Of a stretch of 64,000 nt of DNA, positions 9,207 through 17,724 are shown one piece after another. The DNA comes from CAYMPH01 sp964392365. GTDB taxonomy: Bacteria; Spirochaetota; UBA4802; UBA5550. The first letter of the stretch is position 1; each line of letters begins with the position of its first letter. The notes under the pieces were generated by a model. The model was given only the letters and a program-made list of their open reading frames with translations. It searched no databases and was not told where the DNA came from. A program made the translations under genes and the position numbers. The stretch lies in contig CAYMPH010000011.1 of the NCBI GenBank assembly GCA_964392365.1, positions 1-64,000 on the forward strand, given 5' to 3'.

Positions 9207-9889
9207 GCGAAGGCCCTATAATCCTAATAATTGATGATGAGGTTCAGATCCGCCGGATGCTTCGTCTCAGTCTTGATGCACATGGATATCAGGTGAAAGA
9301 GGCGACAACTTCTCAGGAGGGTCTTGATCAGGTAACTCTTTCCAGACCTGATATCATAATACTTGATCTGGGTCTTCCTGATCAGAGCGGTCTTGAAACC
9401 TTGAGAAGATTAAGGGAATGGAGCAAAACTCCTGTTATTATACTTTCTGTAAAAAATTCTGAACAGGATAAAATTGAACTGCTTGATAGTGGTGCAGATG
9501 ATTATCTGACAAAACCATTCAGCATGGGTGAACTTCTGGCGCGTATACGTGCAGCTTTGAGGCACAGTATTCCTGATTCTTCAGACAGTATAATCACATT
9601 GGGAGATATTGTAATAGATTTTTCAAAAAGAGCTATATCCAGAAATGACGAAGAAATAAAGCTGACTCCTACTGAATATTCCATACTTAAAATACTTGCC
9701 GGGAATGCAGGAAGGGTAATTACTCATAACCAGATCATGGAAGAACTCTGGGGGATGAATGCGCATGTTGACTCAAGTTATCTGCGGGTATATATTATGC
9801 AGTTAAGAAAAAAAATTGAAAAAGATCCGGCGAAACCGGAAATTATAATAACAGAACCTGGCGTTGGGTACAGGATACTTGTGGAATAA
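9203..9889 (+). CDS. kdpE: KdpE OmpR-family response regulator
   Basis: A 228-residue transcription factor: receiver domain (3-118) with DD at 11-12, phospho-acceptor D55 in LDLGLPD and a KPF switch lysine, then a winged-helix trans_reg_C domain (about 130-227). It starts inside the kdpD stop (ATGA overlap). It is expected to activate the kdp promoter at 2167-2195 after phosphorylation by KdpD. No terminator is obvious in the 38 bases before the decayed HAMP gene on the other strand. Confidence 0.95.
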   Translation: MSEGPIILIIDDEVQIRRMLRLSLDAHGYQVKEATTSQEGLDQVTLSRPDIIILDLGLPDQSGLETLRRLREWSKTPVIILSVKNSEQDKIELLDSGADDYLTKPFSMGELLARIRAALRHSIPDSSDSIITLGDIVIDFSKRAISRNDEEIKLTPTEYSILKILAGNAGRVITHNQIMEELWGMNAHVDSSYLRVYIMQLRKKIEKDPAKPEIIITEPGVGYRILVE

Positions 9890-9927
9890 ACAATTTATAG
9901 TCTGCTTTCAAATGATCATTCTATAAA

Positions 9928-10176
9928 TCATTTTTTCCGTGAAGATGTCTGGAATTTCTTTTTATTTTTTAACTGTATTGTTTTGCCGGGTAACTCCAGT
10001 TCATCCAGCTGATCTGCCATTGAATTAAATGCATCAGCAAGCTCCCCAAACTCATCTTTCGATTTATAATTTACTCTGGGATGATATTTATTTTTAGAAA
10101 ATTTCTTAATACTATTTGTAAACTTTTCATTAGATCAGCAATATAATTGGAGAAGTTGAAAATAAAACTAAAGGAC
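9928..10176 (-). pseudogene. Decayed C-terminal copy of the HAMP protein gene
   Basis: Read on the minus strand, this stretch is a clear second copy of the last third of the gene at 10700-11515. The DNA from the second membrane helix through the HAMP domain is nearly identical (compare 10010-10165 with 10780-10940). One base is missing where the intact copy reads GATCCTATT, which breaks the frame, and no start or N-terminal half remains. After the shared QLD the two diverge: this copy ends in its own tail of about 20 residues and a stop at 9928-9930, so it may be an old paralogue rather than a very recent duplication. It fills the 316-base gap between kdpE and the ferritin-like gene. Confidence 0.8.
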
Positions 10177-10205
10177 ATGTTATAAAAGTGGAATAATTCT
10201 GCTAA

Positions 10206-10658
10206 TCAGGTTTTATATTTTACCTTTTCCTTCAATATCATATCCCGGTGTAAATCCTCTTCAGCTGCAATATGTTCAATATCATTGCTCAACGAATTAT
10301 AGTATTCCGTAAGTTTTTTATAATGAGCAGCCAATACTCTGTAAAGTTTGCCAACCAGCTCTTCCGATTTAGCCATTTTATCAAGCATTGTTTTCGGATC
10401 ATCTGTAGATAATATTTCTTCTTTAAGTGACTTTTTTATCTGTCCGTGAATGTTTAAGAAAAACTGTCTGTCAAATTCAGGTTTTTGATATTTTGTCTTG
10501 AATGATTCAACCTCTCTTGAATGCCCGTTAGAATGAGTTTTCATATAATCAAAAATTTCGTTGTTTTGAGACAGCTGAGCTATCGGTTTCAGATTCTCAT
10601 AAAAGTCTGCTAAATCTTTTTCCAGTTCTGCAAGAAAAACAAAAATGTTGGTTTCCAT
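10206..10658 (-). CDS. Ferritin-like (rubrerythrin-related) helical protein
   Basis: A 150-residue, almost entirely helical soluble protein. It looks like a four-helix bundle of the ferritin/rubrerythrin superfamily: an acidic first helix (E11, E13, E21), a His-containing second helix (HSNGHSREVE), and a C-terminal EExxH (E133, E134, H137), the usual di-iron ligand pattern. There is no rubredoxin domain. Similar short proteins occur in stress and iron contexts, but the function here is not established. It is the last gene of the minus-strand set kimA - HAMP protein - this gene, 41 bases after the HAMP gene, so co-transcription is likely. Family placement is moderately sure; metal binding is inferred. 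Confidence 0.6.
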   Translation of the reverse strand: METNIFVFLAELEKDLADFYENLKPIAQLSQNNEIFDYMKTHSNGHSREVESFKTKYQKPEFDRQFFLNIHGQIKKSLKEEILSTDDPKTMLDKMAKSEELVGKLYRVLAAHYKKLTEYYNSLSNDIEHIAAEEDLHRDMILKEKVKYKT

Positions 10659-10699
10659 CGTTTTATGCCATCCATTATATTTTGAATTTTATACAGATA

Positions 10700-11515
10700 T
10701 TATTTTTTTTTGTTTTTTGTTCCGGCTGATTTTTTATTAATTAATTTAATTGATATATCAGAAGTTTCAATTTTATCCAGCTGGTCTGCCATTGAATTAA
10801 ATGCATCAGCAAGCTCCCCAAACTCATCCTTCGATTTATAATTAAGCCTGGGATGATATTTATTTTTAGAAAATTTCTTTATACTATTTGTAAACTTTTC
10901 AATAGGATCAGCAATATAATTGGGGAAGTTGAAAATAAATGTAAAGGTCACGAGAAAAAATGTTGTAGCAATTATTGAAAGCCAGATGTAAAAAATATTT
11001 ACTGAATTGCTTACCTGCTCATTTTTTCTCAAGATTGCCTGCATATTCAGCTGTGATATATTGAACAGATCAGATTTTATAGTATTGTATACCGGGCGTT
11101 GCAGCTTTGAATAAATTTCAATATTAGCTTTTGTCTGTTTGCCGAATAATAATTTGTACCGGTTGAATTTTCCGCGTAAAGAAGTGACGAGTTCTTTTTC
11201 TCCAATTTCAGTAATATTGCCTTCCTCCTGCTTCAGTTCTTTTTCAAAAAGAATTAAATTCAATTGAATTATTTCAGGATTATTTTTTTTATCTGTATCT
11301 GATAATGACATCACGAACTGATCATTAACTTCATCGATTGAACGGAGCATTGCTTCTGTATATTGAATTGATGCAACATTATCTTTTGTCATCATTTTTA
11401 CACGATTTGATAATGTATATGTAGAATATGTACTGAATATGCTGACAATAAGAAATTCGACAAACAGAAAGATGATCCCTATATATATTTTTGTTTTTAT
11501 TCTCATATAATCCAT
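10700..11515 (-). CDS. HAMP-domain membrane protein lacking an output domain
   Basis: A 271-residue two-helix membrane protein. TM1 is at about 11-30, followed by an extracytoplasmic helical sensor region of about 145 residues, TM2 (about 175-198) and a HAMP domain (about 199-250) with the block DEFGELADAFNSMADQL. It then ends in a lysine-rich tail instead of a kinase, cyclase or chemoreceptor domain. The layout matches the input half of KinB/NtrY-type sensor kinases. The first ATG (11515) or the one three codons in (MRIKTK) could be used. A possible private promoter (TTGACA at 11576-11581, TATTTA 16 bases on) lies upstream, but read-through from kimA 98 bases away is also possible. Truncation or a genuine stand-alone sensor cannot be told apart from sequence alone. 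Confidence 0.75.
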   Translation of the reverse strand: MDYMRIKTKIYIGIIFLFVEFLIVSIFSTYSTYTLSNRVKMMTKDNVASIQYTEAMLRSIDEVNDQFVMSLSDTDKKNNPEIIQLNLILFEKELKQEEGNITEIGEKELVTSLRGKFNRYKLLFGKQTKANIEIYSKLQRPVYNTIKSDLFNISQLNMQAILRKNEQVSNSVNIFYIWLSIIATTFFLVTFTFIFNFPNYIADPIEKFTNSIKKFSKNKYHPRLNYKSKDEFGELADAFNSMADQLDKIETSDISIKLINKKSAGTKNKKK

Positions 11516-11613
11516 CCGTTTAAAATTTTATACTGATTGTCTCATTATAATAATAAATATACAGAATAAATAACTTGTCAAATATATATTTCTGCAAAAA
11601 AATCAGATTAAGT

Positions 11614-13584
11614 TTATAAATTCATTCTAATAGGCAGAATCACATGTGTCTTCCCTTTCCACTGAAGTCTTCTCTGTATAGCATAAGCTGTTTCATTGTG
11701 AAGCAATTTATGATAAAATGTTTCCCTTGAGAATGCAAGTTTTCCTGTAAAAATTGTTGAATTGCTGTACTCTTTTGAAGTTTCCAGGCACAGAGCAGTC
11801 GCAGTATCAACTACATCAGTGCCGGCTTCCATTCTATAATCAGCAGGAAAACCAAGTCTCCTTGCAAGATCAACATATTTTTTCAGTGATTCTTCAACGG
11901 AATGTTTTAAGTGATCAAGGTTTTCCTCGCCTTTGAATAGACCCTGGTCTACAACTGCAACTGAGATGAAAATATAATTTTTATACAAATTCGGAAATGA
12001 TCTGTTTATTGATAAAAGTGTATGAACACCAAATCCATTATATCCTCCTACGAGCTGAATCGCCGTCATATCTTCTTTATTCAATGGGAGTACATTTTTT
12101 TTACCTGTTGTTGGTACTACTGATAAAAGTTCATCAAGCTTGTGCATATCGCCCTGGATTTTTTTATAGTGGTTCCGGATCATATAGCATAGAATTATCA
12201 GAACTGAAGTAATTACAAGGGTGAGCCATCCGCCTTCAGTAAATTTTTCAAATACAGTTATTGACAGGATTGTCAGGCATAAGATCAAACCGATAAAAAA
12301 GATCATAAAATGGCTTTTCCATTTTGAATTTTTATTTCTGTTAGTTATGTAATATTTACACATTGCAAATTCTGAAAGAGAAAATGTAAGAAAAACATTT
12401 ATTGAATACATAATAACAAGAGAAGATATTGATCCGTTTGTATAAAATAATATTCCGAGAGCAGACAGGCCTATTAAAATAACGCCGTTTCTCATTGTGA
12501 GCCTTTCAGAAAAAGCTGAAAACCTGTGGGGAAGCCAGGAGTCAACAGCCATATTAGCCATAACCCTTGGAGCGTCGATAAAACCTGCCTGAGCTCCAAC
12601 AAAAAGAAGTGCGCCTTCAGATAGTATTGTTATTAACCCGAGCAAATATCCTAATTTCCAGGAACCATATAATGCTTCAGCAAGAACAGCGTTGAGTGTT
12701 TTTCCTTCTAAAGGTTTTATACCTGCTAATAGATAGCATAAAAATAATCCGCCTGCAGTTATTGCAAGAGAAGATGCCATATACAGCATAGTTCTTTTTC
12801 CTGTTTTAACCTTTGGTTCCCGCATAATCTGAAGGCCGTTTGATACAGCTTCAATACCTGTATAAGTACCGCCACCCATTGAATAGGCTTTGAGGAAGAT
12901 TAATGCAATACCCATTTTCCCAATATTAGATAGATCAGTATTAAAACTTGTATTTACGCTTTGAAAAACAGGTTTAATATCAGCTATGTGGCTGAATATC
13001 CCATAGCCGAGAAGCAGTATATGAGTTATAATAAAGATAATAAAAATTGGAGCAAGGAATGTAATTGATTCTTTCACACCGCGTATATTAAGAATAATAA
13101 GAATTAAAATCAGGAACGCTGCACAGAATATTTTATATTTATGAAATTCAAGAGGGAAAAAGCTGAAGATAGCATCAATGCATGATGTTATTGATACAGT
13201 GATTGTAAGGATGTAGTCAACTATGAGCGCGCTTCCGGAAACAACCCCGGCTTTTTCTCCAAGCATGTGTGTTGCTACAATATATCCTCCGCCTCCGTGA
13301 GGGAAGTGCTCGATAATTTTTGAATATGAAAATGAAATAATGAAAACAGTTAATGTAGTAGCCAGAAATAAAAATAAAGCAAGATATGTATGATTACCGA
13401 GCGCCCTGAATGCTTCTTCCGGTCCATAGGATGATGAAGAAAGTCCGTCAGCACCAAGACCTATCCAGGCAAAGAAAGGTATAAGTGCCAGTTTGTGAAA
13501 TATTCCAGGATCATTAATATCGCGGGGAGGCCCGAAAATTTTTATAATCGCTCTTTTGAATAAACTTCTTTTTCTGGTTAACAT
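11614..13584 (-). CDS. kimA: KimA-like APC-superfamily potassium importer
   Basis: A polytopic transporter of 656 residues, with about 12 helices in residues 35-480 and a cytoplasmic C-terminal domain (about 490-656). Diagnostic blocks are GLGADGLSSSSYGPEEAF, FPHGGGGYIVA and SITSCIDAIFSFFPLE. These match the YdaO/KimA branch of APC permeases, which in Bacillus subtilis import K+. The ATG at 13584 is chosen because AGGAG lies just before it; a frame extending 29 residues further runs through the riboswitch terminator and has no ribosome site. Its leader holds a c-di-AMP riboswitch, the same control as B. subtilis kimA, so expression should fall when c-di-AMP (high K+) rises. Substrate assignment rests on family and riboswitch together. 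Confidence 0.88.
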   Translation of the reverse strand: MLTRKRSLFKRAIIKIFGPPRDINDPGIFHKLALIPFFAWIGLGADGLSSSSYGPEEAFRALGNHTYLALFLFLATTLTVFIISFSYSKIIEHFPHGGGGYIVATHMLGEKAGVVSGSALIVDYILTITVSITSCIDAIFSFFPLEFHKYKIFCAAFLILILIILNIRGVKESITFLAPIFIIFIITHILLLGYGIFSHIADIKPVFQSVNTSFNTDLSNIGKMGIALIFLKAYSMGGGTYTGIEAVSNGLQIMREPKVKTGKRTMLYMASSLAITAGGLFLCYLLAGIKPLEGKTLNAVLAEALYGSWKLGYLLGLITILSEGALLFVGAQAGFIDAPRVMANMAVDSWLPHRFSAFSERLTMRNGVILIGLSALGILFYTNGSISSLVIMYSINVFLTFSLSEFAMCKYYITNRNKNSKWKSHFMIFFIGLILCLTILSITVFEKFTEGGWLTLVITSVLIILCYMIRNHYKKIQGDMHKLDELLSVVPTTGKKNVLPLNKEDMTAIQLVGGYNGFGVHTLLSINRSFPNLYKNYIFISVAVVDQGLFKGEENLDHLKHSVEESLKKYVDLARRLGFPADYRMEAGTDVVDTATALCLETSKEYSNSTIFTGKLAFSRETFYHKLLHNETAYAIQRRLQWKGKTHVILPIRMNL

Positions 13585-13618
13585 ATATTCTCCTGTATTT
13601 AAGAGCAAAGGAGGATAT

Positions 13619-13645
13619 AAAAAAGCTATGTACAAAGTACATGGC
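13619..13645 (-). terminator. Intrinsic terminator of the c-di-AMP riboswitch
   Basis: On the minus strand the RNA forms GCCATGTAC-UUU-GUACAUAGC (plus 13645-13625, one mismatch) followed by six U (13624-13619). It sits between the aptamer and the kimA start and is the likely expression platform: ligand binding should favour this hairpin and stop transcription. Confidence 0.65.
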
Positions 13646-13654
13646 AGGTTAATC

Positions 13655-13788
13655 GGCCATTGCCCTTCCAAATGCCTACGAGGTTAGCTGACGGGCTCAG
13701 GTCTGGAAGTACCTTATCCATAAATGGAATTCGCCCCGAAATGTGGTTCCCCCGCACTCATATGTTCATATAAGTCTCGGCTACAATA
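13655..13788 (-). promoter_or_regulatory. c-di-AMP riboswitch (ydaO/yuaA class)
   Basis: Read on the minus strand, the leader contains the conserved ydaO blocks in the right order and spacing: GCGGGGGAACC (13755-13745), GGGGCGAAT (13737-13729), AAGGTAC near 13713, and GTCAGCTAACCTCGTAGGC (13692-13674). Established knowledge: this aptamer binds two c-di-AMP molecules and usually turns off cell-wall, osmolyte and K+ transport genes. Here it precedes the KimA-like transporter and possibly the two genes after it. Confidence 0.93.
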
Positions 13789-13798
13789 ATTATTTGCA

Positions 13799-13827
13799 AA
13801 TATAGTAAATTATGGTTGAAAAGTCAA
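13799..13827 (-). promoter_or_regulatory. Promoter of the kimA riboswitch transcript
   Basis: On the minus strand TTGACT (plus 13827-13822), a 17-base spacer and TATATT (13804-13799). The predicted start falls only a few bases before the aptamer, which fits a riboswitch leader well. Confidence 0.65.
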
Positions 13828-13858
13828 GGTTCTATAAATATTTTTTCATGAGGAAGAA

Positions 13859-14692
13859 ATGGTGAATTTAATGAAAAGAGAATTAACAGATAAATACAGC
13901 AGGCTTCAGGAAATTTTAAATCAGTATGATTCAGCATTGATAGCATATTCCGGCGGTGTTGACAGTTCATTTCTACTTCACGCAGCTGATGAAAGCAGAA
14001 TAAAAAGATTATTTGCTGCGTCAATAAAATCAGATTTGCTTGCAGATTCTGAAATTCTTGAAGTGGAAAAAAATTCTGCAGGAGTAAGAGCAGAACTGAT
14101 TATATTAGAAGCAGATATTCTTTCAGTTGAAAATGTCAGATCAAATCCGCCGGATAGATGCTATTTCTGCAAAAAAACCGTTCTTGGAATAATGAAAAAA
14201 TTATCAGAAGAAAAAAAGATATCTGTAATACTTGAAGGTTCAAATGCAGATGACCTAAAAGATTTCAGGCCCGGATATAAAGCTGTAACTGAAATGGGTG
14301 TTATAAGTCCTCTTTTAATGGCGGGACTTTCAAAAGCAGAAATAAGGGAAATTGCAAAAGAAAAGGGGTGGTCTTTTTTCAGCAAGAAATCGTCACCCTG
14401 TTTTGCAACAAGAATTGCTCACAATGAGGAACTGACCAGAGAAAAACTCAAAGCTGTAATGGATGCTGAAAAATATTTATCAGAGATAATAGATGGGAAT
14501 ATAAGGGTAAGAGTTCACGGGGATATTGTTAGAATTGAAACTGACAGAAAAAATTTCAATTATTTAGTTCAGGATGAGGTATCAGCAGATGTAATAAAAA
14601 AATTTACATCACTTGGATTTAAATTTGTTACTCTTGATCTAATTGGATATAGAATGGGAAGCATGAATCAGATTCCTGGAACAGCAAACTGA
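13859..14692 (+). CDS. larE: LarE, nickel-pincer cofactor sulfur transferase
   Basis: A 277-residue PP-loop (adenine nucleotide alpha hydrolase) enzyme with the P-loop SGGVDSS at 31-37. LarE adenylates the pyridinium dinucleotide made by LarB and inserts sulfur to give the dithiocarboxylate that LarC loads with nickel. In Lactiplantibacillus LarE donates the sulfur of its own Cys176. The equivalent C181 (SSPCFATR) is present here, with two further cysteines, C101 and C104 (PDRCYFC). This three-cysteine set resembles the Thermotoga-type LarE that binds a [4Fe-4S] cluster and acts catalytically rather than being consumed. GAGGA precedes the ATG. It is divergent from the kimA riboswitch. larB and larC lie 2.3 kb downstream on the same strand; no larA is seen. 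Confidence 0.92.
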   Translation: MVNLMKRELTDKYSRLQEILNQYDSALIAYSGGVDSSFLLHAADESRIKRLFAASIKSDLLADSEILEVEKNSAGVRAELIILEADILSVENVRSNPPDRCYFCKKTVLGIMKKLSEEKKISVILEGSNADDLKDFRPGYKAVTEMGVISPLLMAGLSKAEIREIAKEKGWSFFSKKSSPCFATRIAHNEELTREKLKAVMDAEKYLSEIIDGNIRVRVHGDIVRIETDRKNFNYLVQDEVSADVIKKFTSLGFKFVTLDLIGYRMGSMNQIPGTAN

Positions 14693-14696
14693 ATTC

Positions 14697-16727
14697 TCAA
14701 TTCACGTCAAGACAAAGGAGGCAGACGTCATCATCAAAGGAATCCGCTCCTCGAAATGCTGTAAGTTTTATATACAGCTCCTTTATAAATTTATCACATG
14801 GAAAAGAATTAAGTTCCAGTAAAACCTCATCAATATTGCATTCATCGAAAAAAGTATTGTTAATGAGCGATCTTGCTTCGGTAAAACCGTCTGTATACAT
14901 CAGTAATTTGCTGCCAACCGGCAGTATTTCTTCTATGTTTTTATAAGCTTTATTGCTATCCGGCATCATACTATTTTCCATTATACCTATAGGGATACCG
15001 GCGATCCCTTTGAGCTGGCTCACGCTGTTTTCTTTTATTATATATGGTCTATTATGTCCGGCTATAGAATAAGTTAAGGATCTTTTATCCGGATCATATA
15101 TTCCGTAAAAGGCGGTACAAAAATTTCCTCCAGTACGGTTGTAAAGTATATCGTTCAGAAAATACATAAGCTCTGATGGATTATTTTTTTTCTCCCCAGC
15201 CTGGAGGATTACAGTTTTTATCATAGTAGTAATGAATGCTGCCGGAACACCATGACCGGATACGTCGCTGATAAAAATCCCTACATTATCTGAATCGCGG
15301 AACTTTATAAAATCAAAAAAATCACCGCCTACCTTGCTCATTGGTTTGTATAGTGAGTAAATATAATTAATAGGGCTGATCTGCGGAACTATCTCATTCT
15401 GGATAATCCTTGCGAGGTCGACTTCTTTATCCATCAGCATATTGTGGTGTCTCAATTTTTCCTTTTCAGCTTCAAGCTCCTCAGTTCTTTCGATAACTTT
15501 GTTTTCAAGATTTATATTGAGATCTGAGAGAGTATTTTTCAGCACCCTGATCTTTTCAGCAAGACCGAGAGAGAAGAAGACAACCATTAATGATGATGCC
15601 ATCAGCATTATTCCTCTGGTAAAAGGATTTGATGGAATAAACCCGAACTGCTTCAGCAGCAGAGTGATGGTTCCGAGCAGAATCAATCCAAAACCAAATA
15701 AAAAAAAGCGTGCAAGATGTGATCCTCTAAAAGCAGCTATACCGGATGAAAGAAACATGGTAACCGTTGAATATAAAGTTATTATCATCAGCAATTTCTT
15801 GGCATGGTCCAATATGAACGGATGTCCGCTGAGACATGCGATGAAAATCACTGTGCATGGTATGATGGTAGTGAATACAAGCAGCTTGTCCATAAAAATA
15901 AATGAACGCCTGGTATCGAGGTATGCCCTGAAAAAAAGACAGAACGAAATTAGAGTTATACTTATTACATACGGCAGCGCATTATTTGCAAGCCATACTG
16001 AATCGGGCCACAAATATTGAAATGCGAAGCCATTCAATATCAGCTGGAGAAGGAGCAATGAAACAATAAGTAAGATATAATAGATATATGTCTGCTCACG
16101 GGTATAGAGAAAAATGAACACATTGTAGAAAATCATAACTATCATGAACCCATATAATATCCACAATATAGGAAGGTCGCGATTGAGCCTTTTCAGGAAT
16201 GATTCCGGCGACCAGATGTTGATTGGAAAATTTATAGAACTGGCAGTCTCTACGCGTACATAGTAAGTATTCTTTCCAGGTTTTTCTTTTATATGGAAAA
16301 CGGTATTCCGGTCTTCAATCTGCCTCACATGAAAAGGAAGACTGTTGCCTGCCCTGATTGATTTGTATCCACTTCCTGATTTTTTAAGATAGAGATCAAC
16401 GCGGGTGAGACGATCATAGGCTATTTCGAGATAATAATTAAGGCCATCGTCAGTTTTATTGTCTGTAATTATTCGGAACCAATATGCAGATGAACTATAT
16501 CCAAAATTTACCGATTCAGAATCGCACTGGATCCATTTTATTGACTTTTTGTTATCTGTTATATCTTCTATGGCAGCCTTTGCGCTTTTGTCTTCGAAAT
16601 ATTGAACCTGTTTTGTAATATTTAATGATTCGAGATATTCATTAATTAAAATTGGTTCTATTGCATAAAGCGGTATTGCAGAAAAAAGAGTGCACAATGC
16701 AATGCTGTATAATACTTTTAATTTCAT
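14697..16727 (-). CDS. 7TMR-DISM receptor with SpoIIE-type PP2C phosphatase
   Basis: A 676-residue signalling protein. A signal peptide (1-22) is followed by a periplasmic 7TMR-DISMED2-like beta domain (about 30-165; FGYSSSAYWFRI), seven membrane helices (about 185-390), a coiled coil (395-440; ENKVIERTEELEAEKEKLRHH) and a SpoIIE/RsbU-like PP2C phosphatase. The metal-binding aspartates are present in GGDFFD, DVSGHG and the C-terminal DDDVCLL. Such proteins sense an extracellular or membrane signal and dephosphorylate an anti-sigma-factor antagonist. No antagonist or anti-sigma gene is in the window, so its partner is unknown. It is convergent with larE (4-base gap) and splits the lar genes. 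This architecture is particularly common in spirochaetes. Confidence 0.9.
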   Translation of the reverse strand: MKLKVLYSIALCTLFSAIPLYAIEPILINEYLESLNITKQVQYFEDKSAKAAIEDITDNKKSIKWIQCDSESVNFGYSSSAYWFRIITDNKTDDGLNYYLEIAYDRLTRVDLYLKKSGSGYKSIRAGNSLPFHVRQIEDRNTVFHIKEKPGKNTYYVRVETASSINFPINIWSPESFLKRLNRDLPILWILYGFMIVMIFYNVFIFLYTREQTYIYYILLIVSLLLLQLILNGFAFQYLWPDSVWLANNALPYVISITLISFCLFFRAYLDTRRSFIFMDKLLVFTTIIPCTVIFIACLSGHPFILDHAKKLLMIITLYSTVTMFLSSGIAAFRGSHLARFFLFGFGLILLGTITLLLKQFGFIPSNPFTRGIMLMASSLMVVFFSLGLAEKIRVLKNTLSDLNINLENKVIERTEELEAEKEKLRHHNMLMDKEVDLARIIQNEIVPQISPINYIYSLYKPMSKVGGDFFDFIKFRDSDNVGIFISDVSGHGVPAAFITTMIKTVILQAGEKKNNPSELMYFLNDILYNRTGGNFCTAFYGIYDPDKRSLTYSIAGHNRPYIIKENSVSQLKGIAGIPIGIMENSMMPDSNKAYKNIEEILPVGSKLLMYTDGFTEARSLINNTFFDECNIDEVLLELNSFPCDKFIKELYIKLTAFRGADSFDDDVCLLCLDVN

Positions 16728-16968
16728 AATAAAATCAAACTTTTATAATTCATGAAAATGGCAAGTTAATTTTATTAACTCTGAATTAATAGAGTTTATT
16801 TAATCCATTTGCCTGTACGGAGTATAGGTCTGCAAAGAATACGACATATATCGAAGAACTATTAAGAAATAAAATTTTATCTGGACATATAAAAAGTGTT
16901 TACTATTTTATTTTACTATGCTATCAAGAATTAAATATGAAAAAGAATCACATCCCGGAGGAAAATAA

Positions 16969-17724
16969 TTGAATACAGAAAGACTTTCTATATTATTAAA
17001 CGAAGTTAAATCCGGTAAAACTTCAATTGAATCTGCAATTGATGTTTTAAAAGATCTGCCATACGAATCAACCGGTTTTGCAATGATTGACCATCACAGA
17101 AGCATGCGTAAAGGATATGCGGAAGTAATTTTCTGTGAAGGCAAAACCATAGATCAGATAAAAGAAATTTCTGTAAAACTTTCTGCAAAGTCTTCATCTG
17201 TTCTTGCAACTCGGGCAAACAGGGAAGTATTTGAGGCTGTAAAAAGTGTTTTGCCTGATTCAGTTTATAATGAACCAGCAAGGATAATTCTTATTGGAGA
17301 GAAAATAAAACCAATTACAGATAAAAAAATTCTCGTTATCACAGCAGGAACAGCAGACATTCCGGTTGCAGAGGAAGCAGCTTTTACAGCAGAGGTTATA
17401 GGCAACAATGTTGAAAGGCTTTTTGATGCAGGTGTAGCTGGAATTCACAGGCTGTTTGATAATATCGACAAAATTAATAGTGCTTCTGTTATTATTGCTG
17501 TTGCAGGTATGGATGGAGCTTTACCGAGTGTTGTTGGAGGAATTTCACCCTGCCCTGTTATTGCAGTTCCCACAAGCGTTGGTTACGGCGCGAGTTTCAG
17601 CGGGGTTGCGCCTCTCCTGACAATGCTTAATTCGTGCGCTCCAGGTGTTGTTGTTGTAAATATTGATAACGGCTTTGGCGCAGGTTACGCGGCAAGCATG
17701 ATCTGCAGGGGAAATACAAAATGA
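16969..17724 (+). CDS. larB: LarB, nicotinate adenine dinucleotide carboxylase/hydrolase
   Basis: A 251-residue protein with an N-terminal helical part and a C-terminal PurE-like (AIR carboxylase family) domain. Blocks include SVLATRAN, TAGTADIPVAEEAA, AGMDGALPSVVGGI and VPTSVGYGASFSG. LarB carboxylates the pyridine ring of nicotinic acid adenine dinucleotide and cleaves the phosphoanhydride, the first step of nickel-pincer cofactor synthesis. The start is a TTG at 16969, fixed by GGAGGA (16957-16962); no in-frame ATG lies nearby. The stop overlaps larC by ATGA. The 241 bases before it contain no other gene. Confidence 0.93.
   Translation: MNTERLSILLNEVKSGKTSIESAIDVLKDLPYESTGFAMIDHHRSMRKGYAEVIFCEGKTIDQIKEISVKLSAKSSSVLATRANREVFEAVKSVLPDSVYNEPARIILIGEKIKPITDKKILVITAGTADIPVAEEAAFTAEVIGNNVERLFDAGVAGIHRLFDNIDKINSASVIIAVAGMDGALPSVVGGISPCPVIAVPTSVGYGASFSGVAPLLTMLNSCAPGVVVVNIDNGFGAGYAASMICRGNTK

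Noticed and set aside
13585..13671. Longer frame for the KimA-like protein beginning at 13671
   Set aside because: It would start within the riboswitch region, cross the terminator and lacks a ribosome site; AGGAG supports the ATG at 13584.
15442..16020. 192-residue frame antisense to the SpoIIE phosphatase gene
   Set aside because: A shadow frame with no signature; the opposite strand has a continuous, fully recognisable protein.
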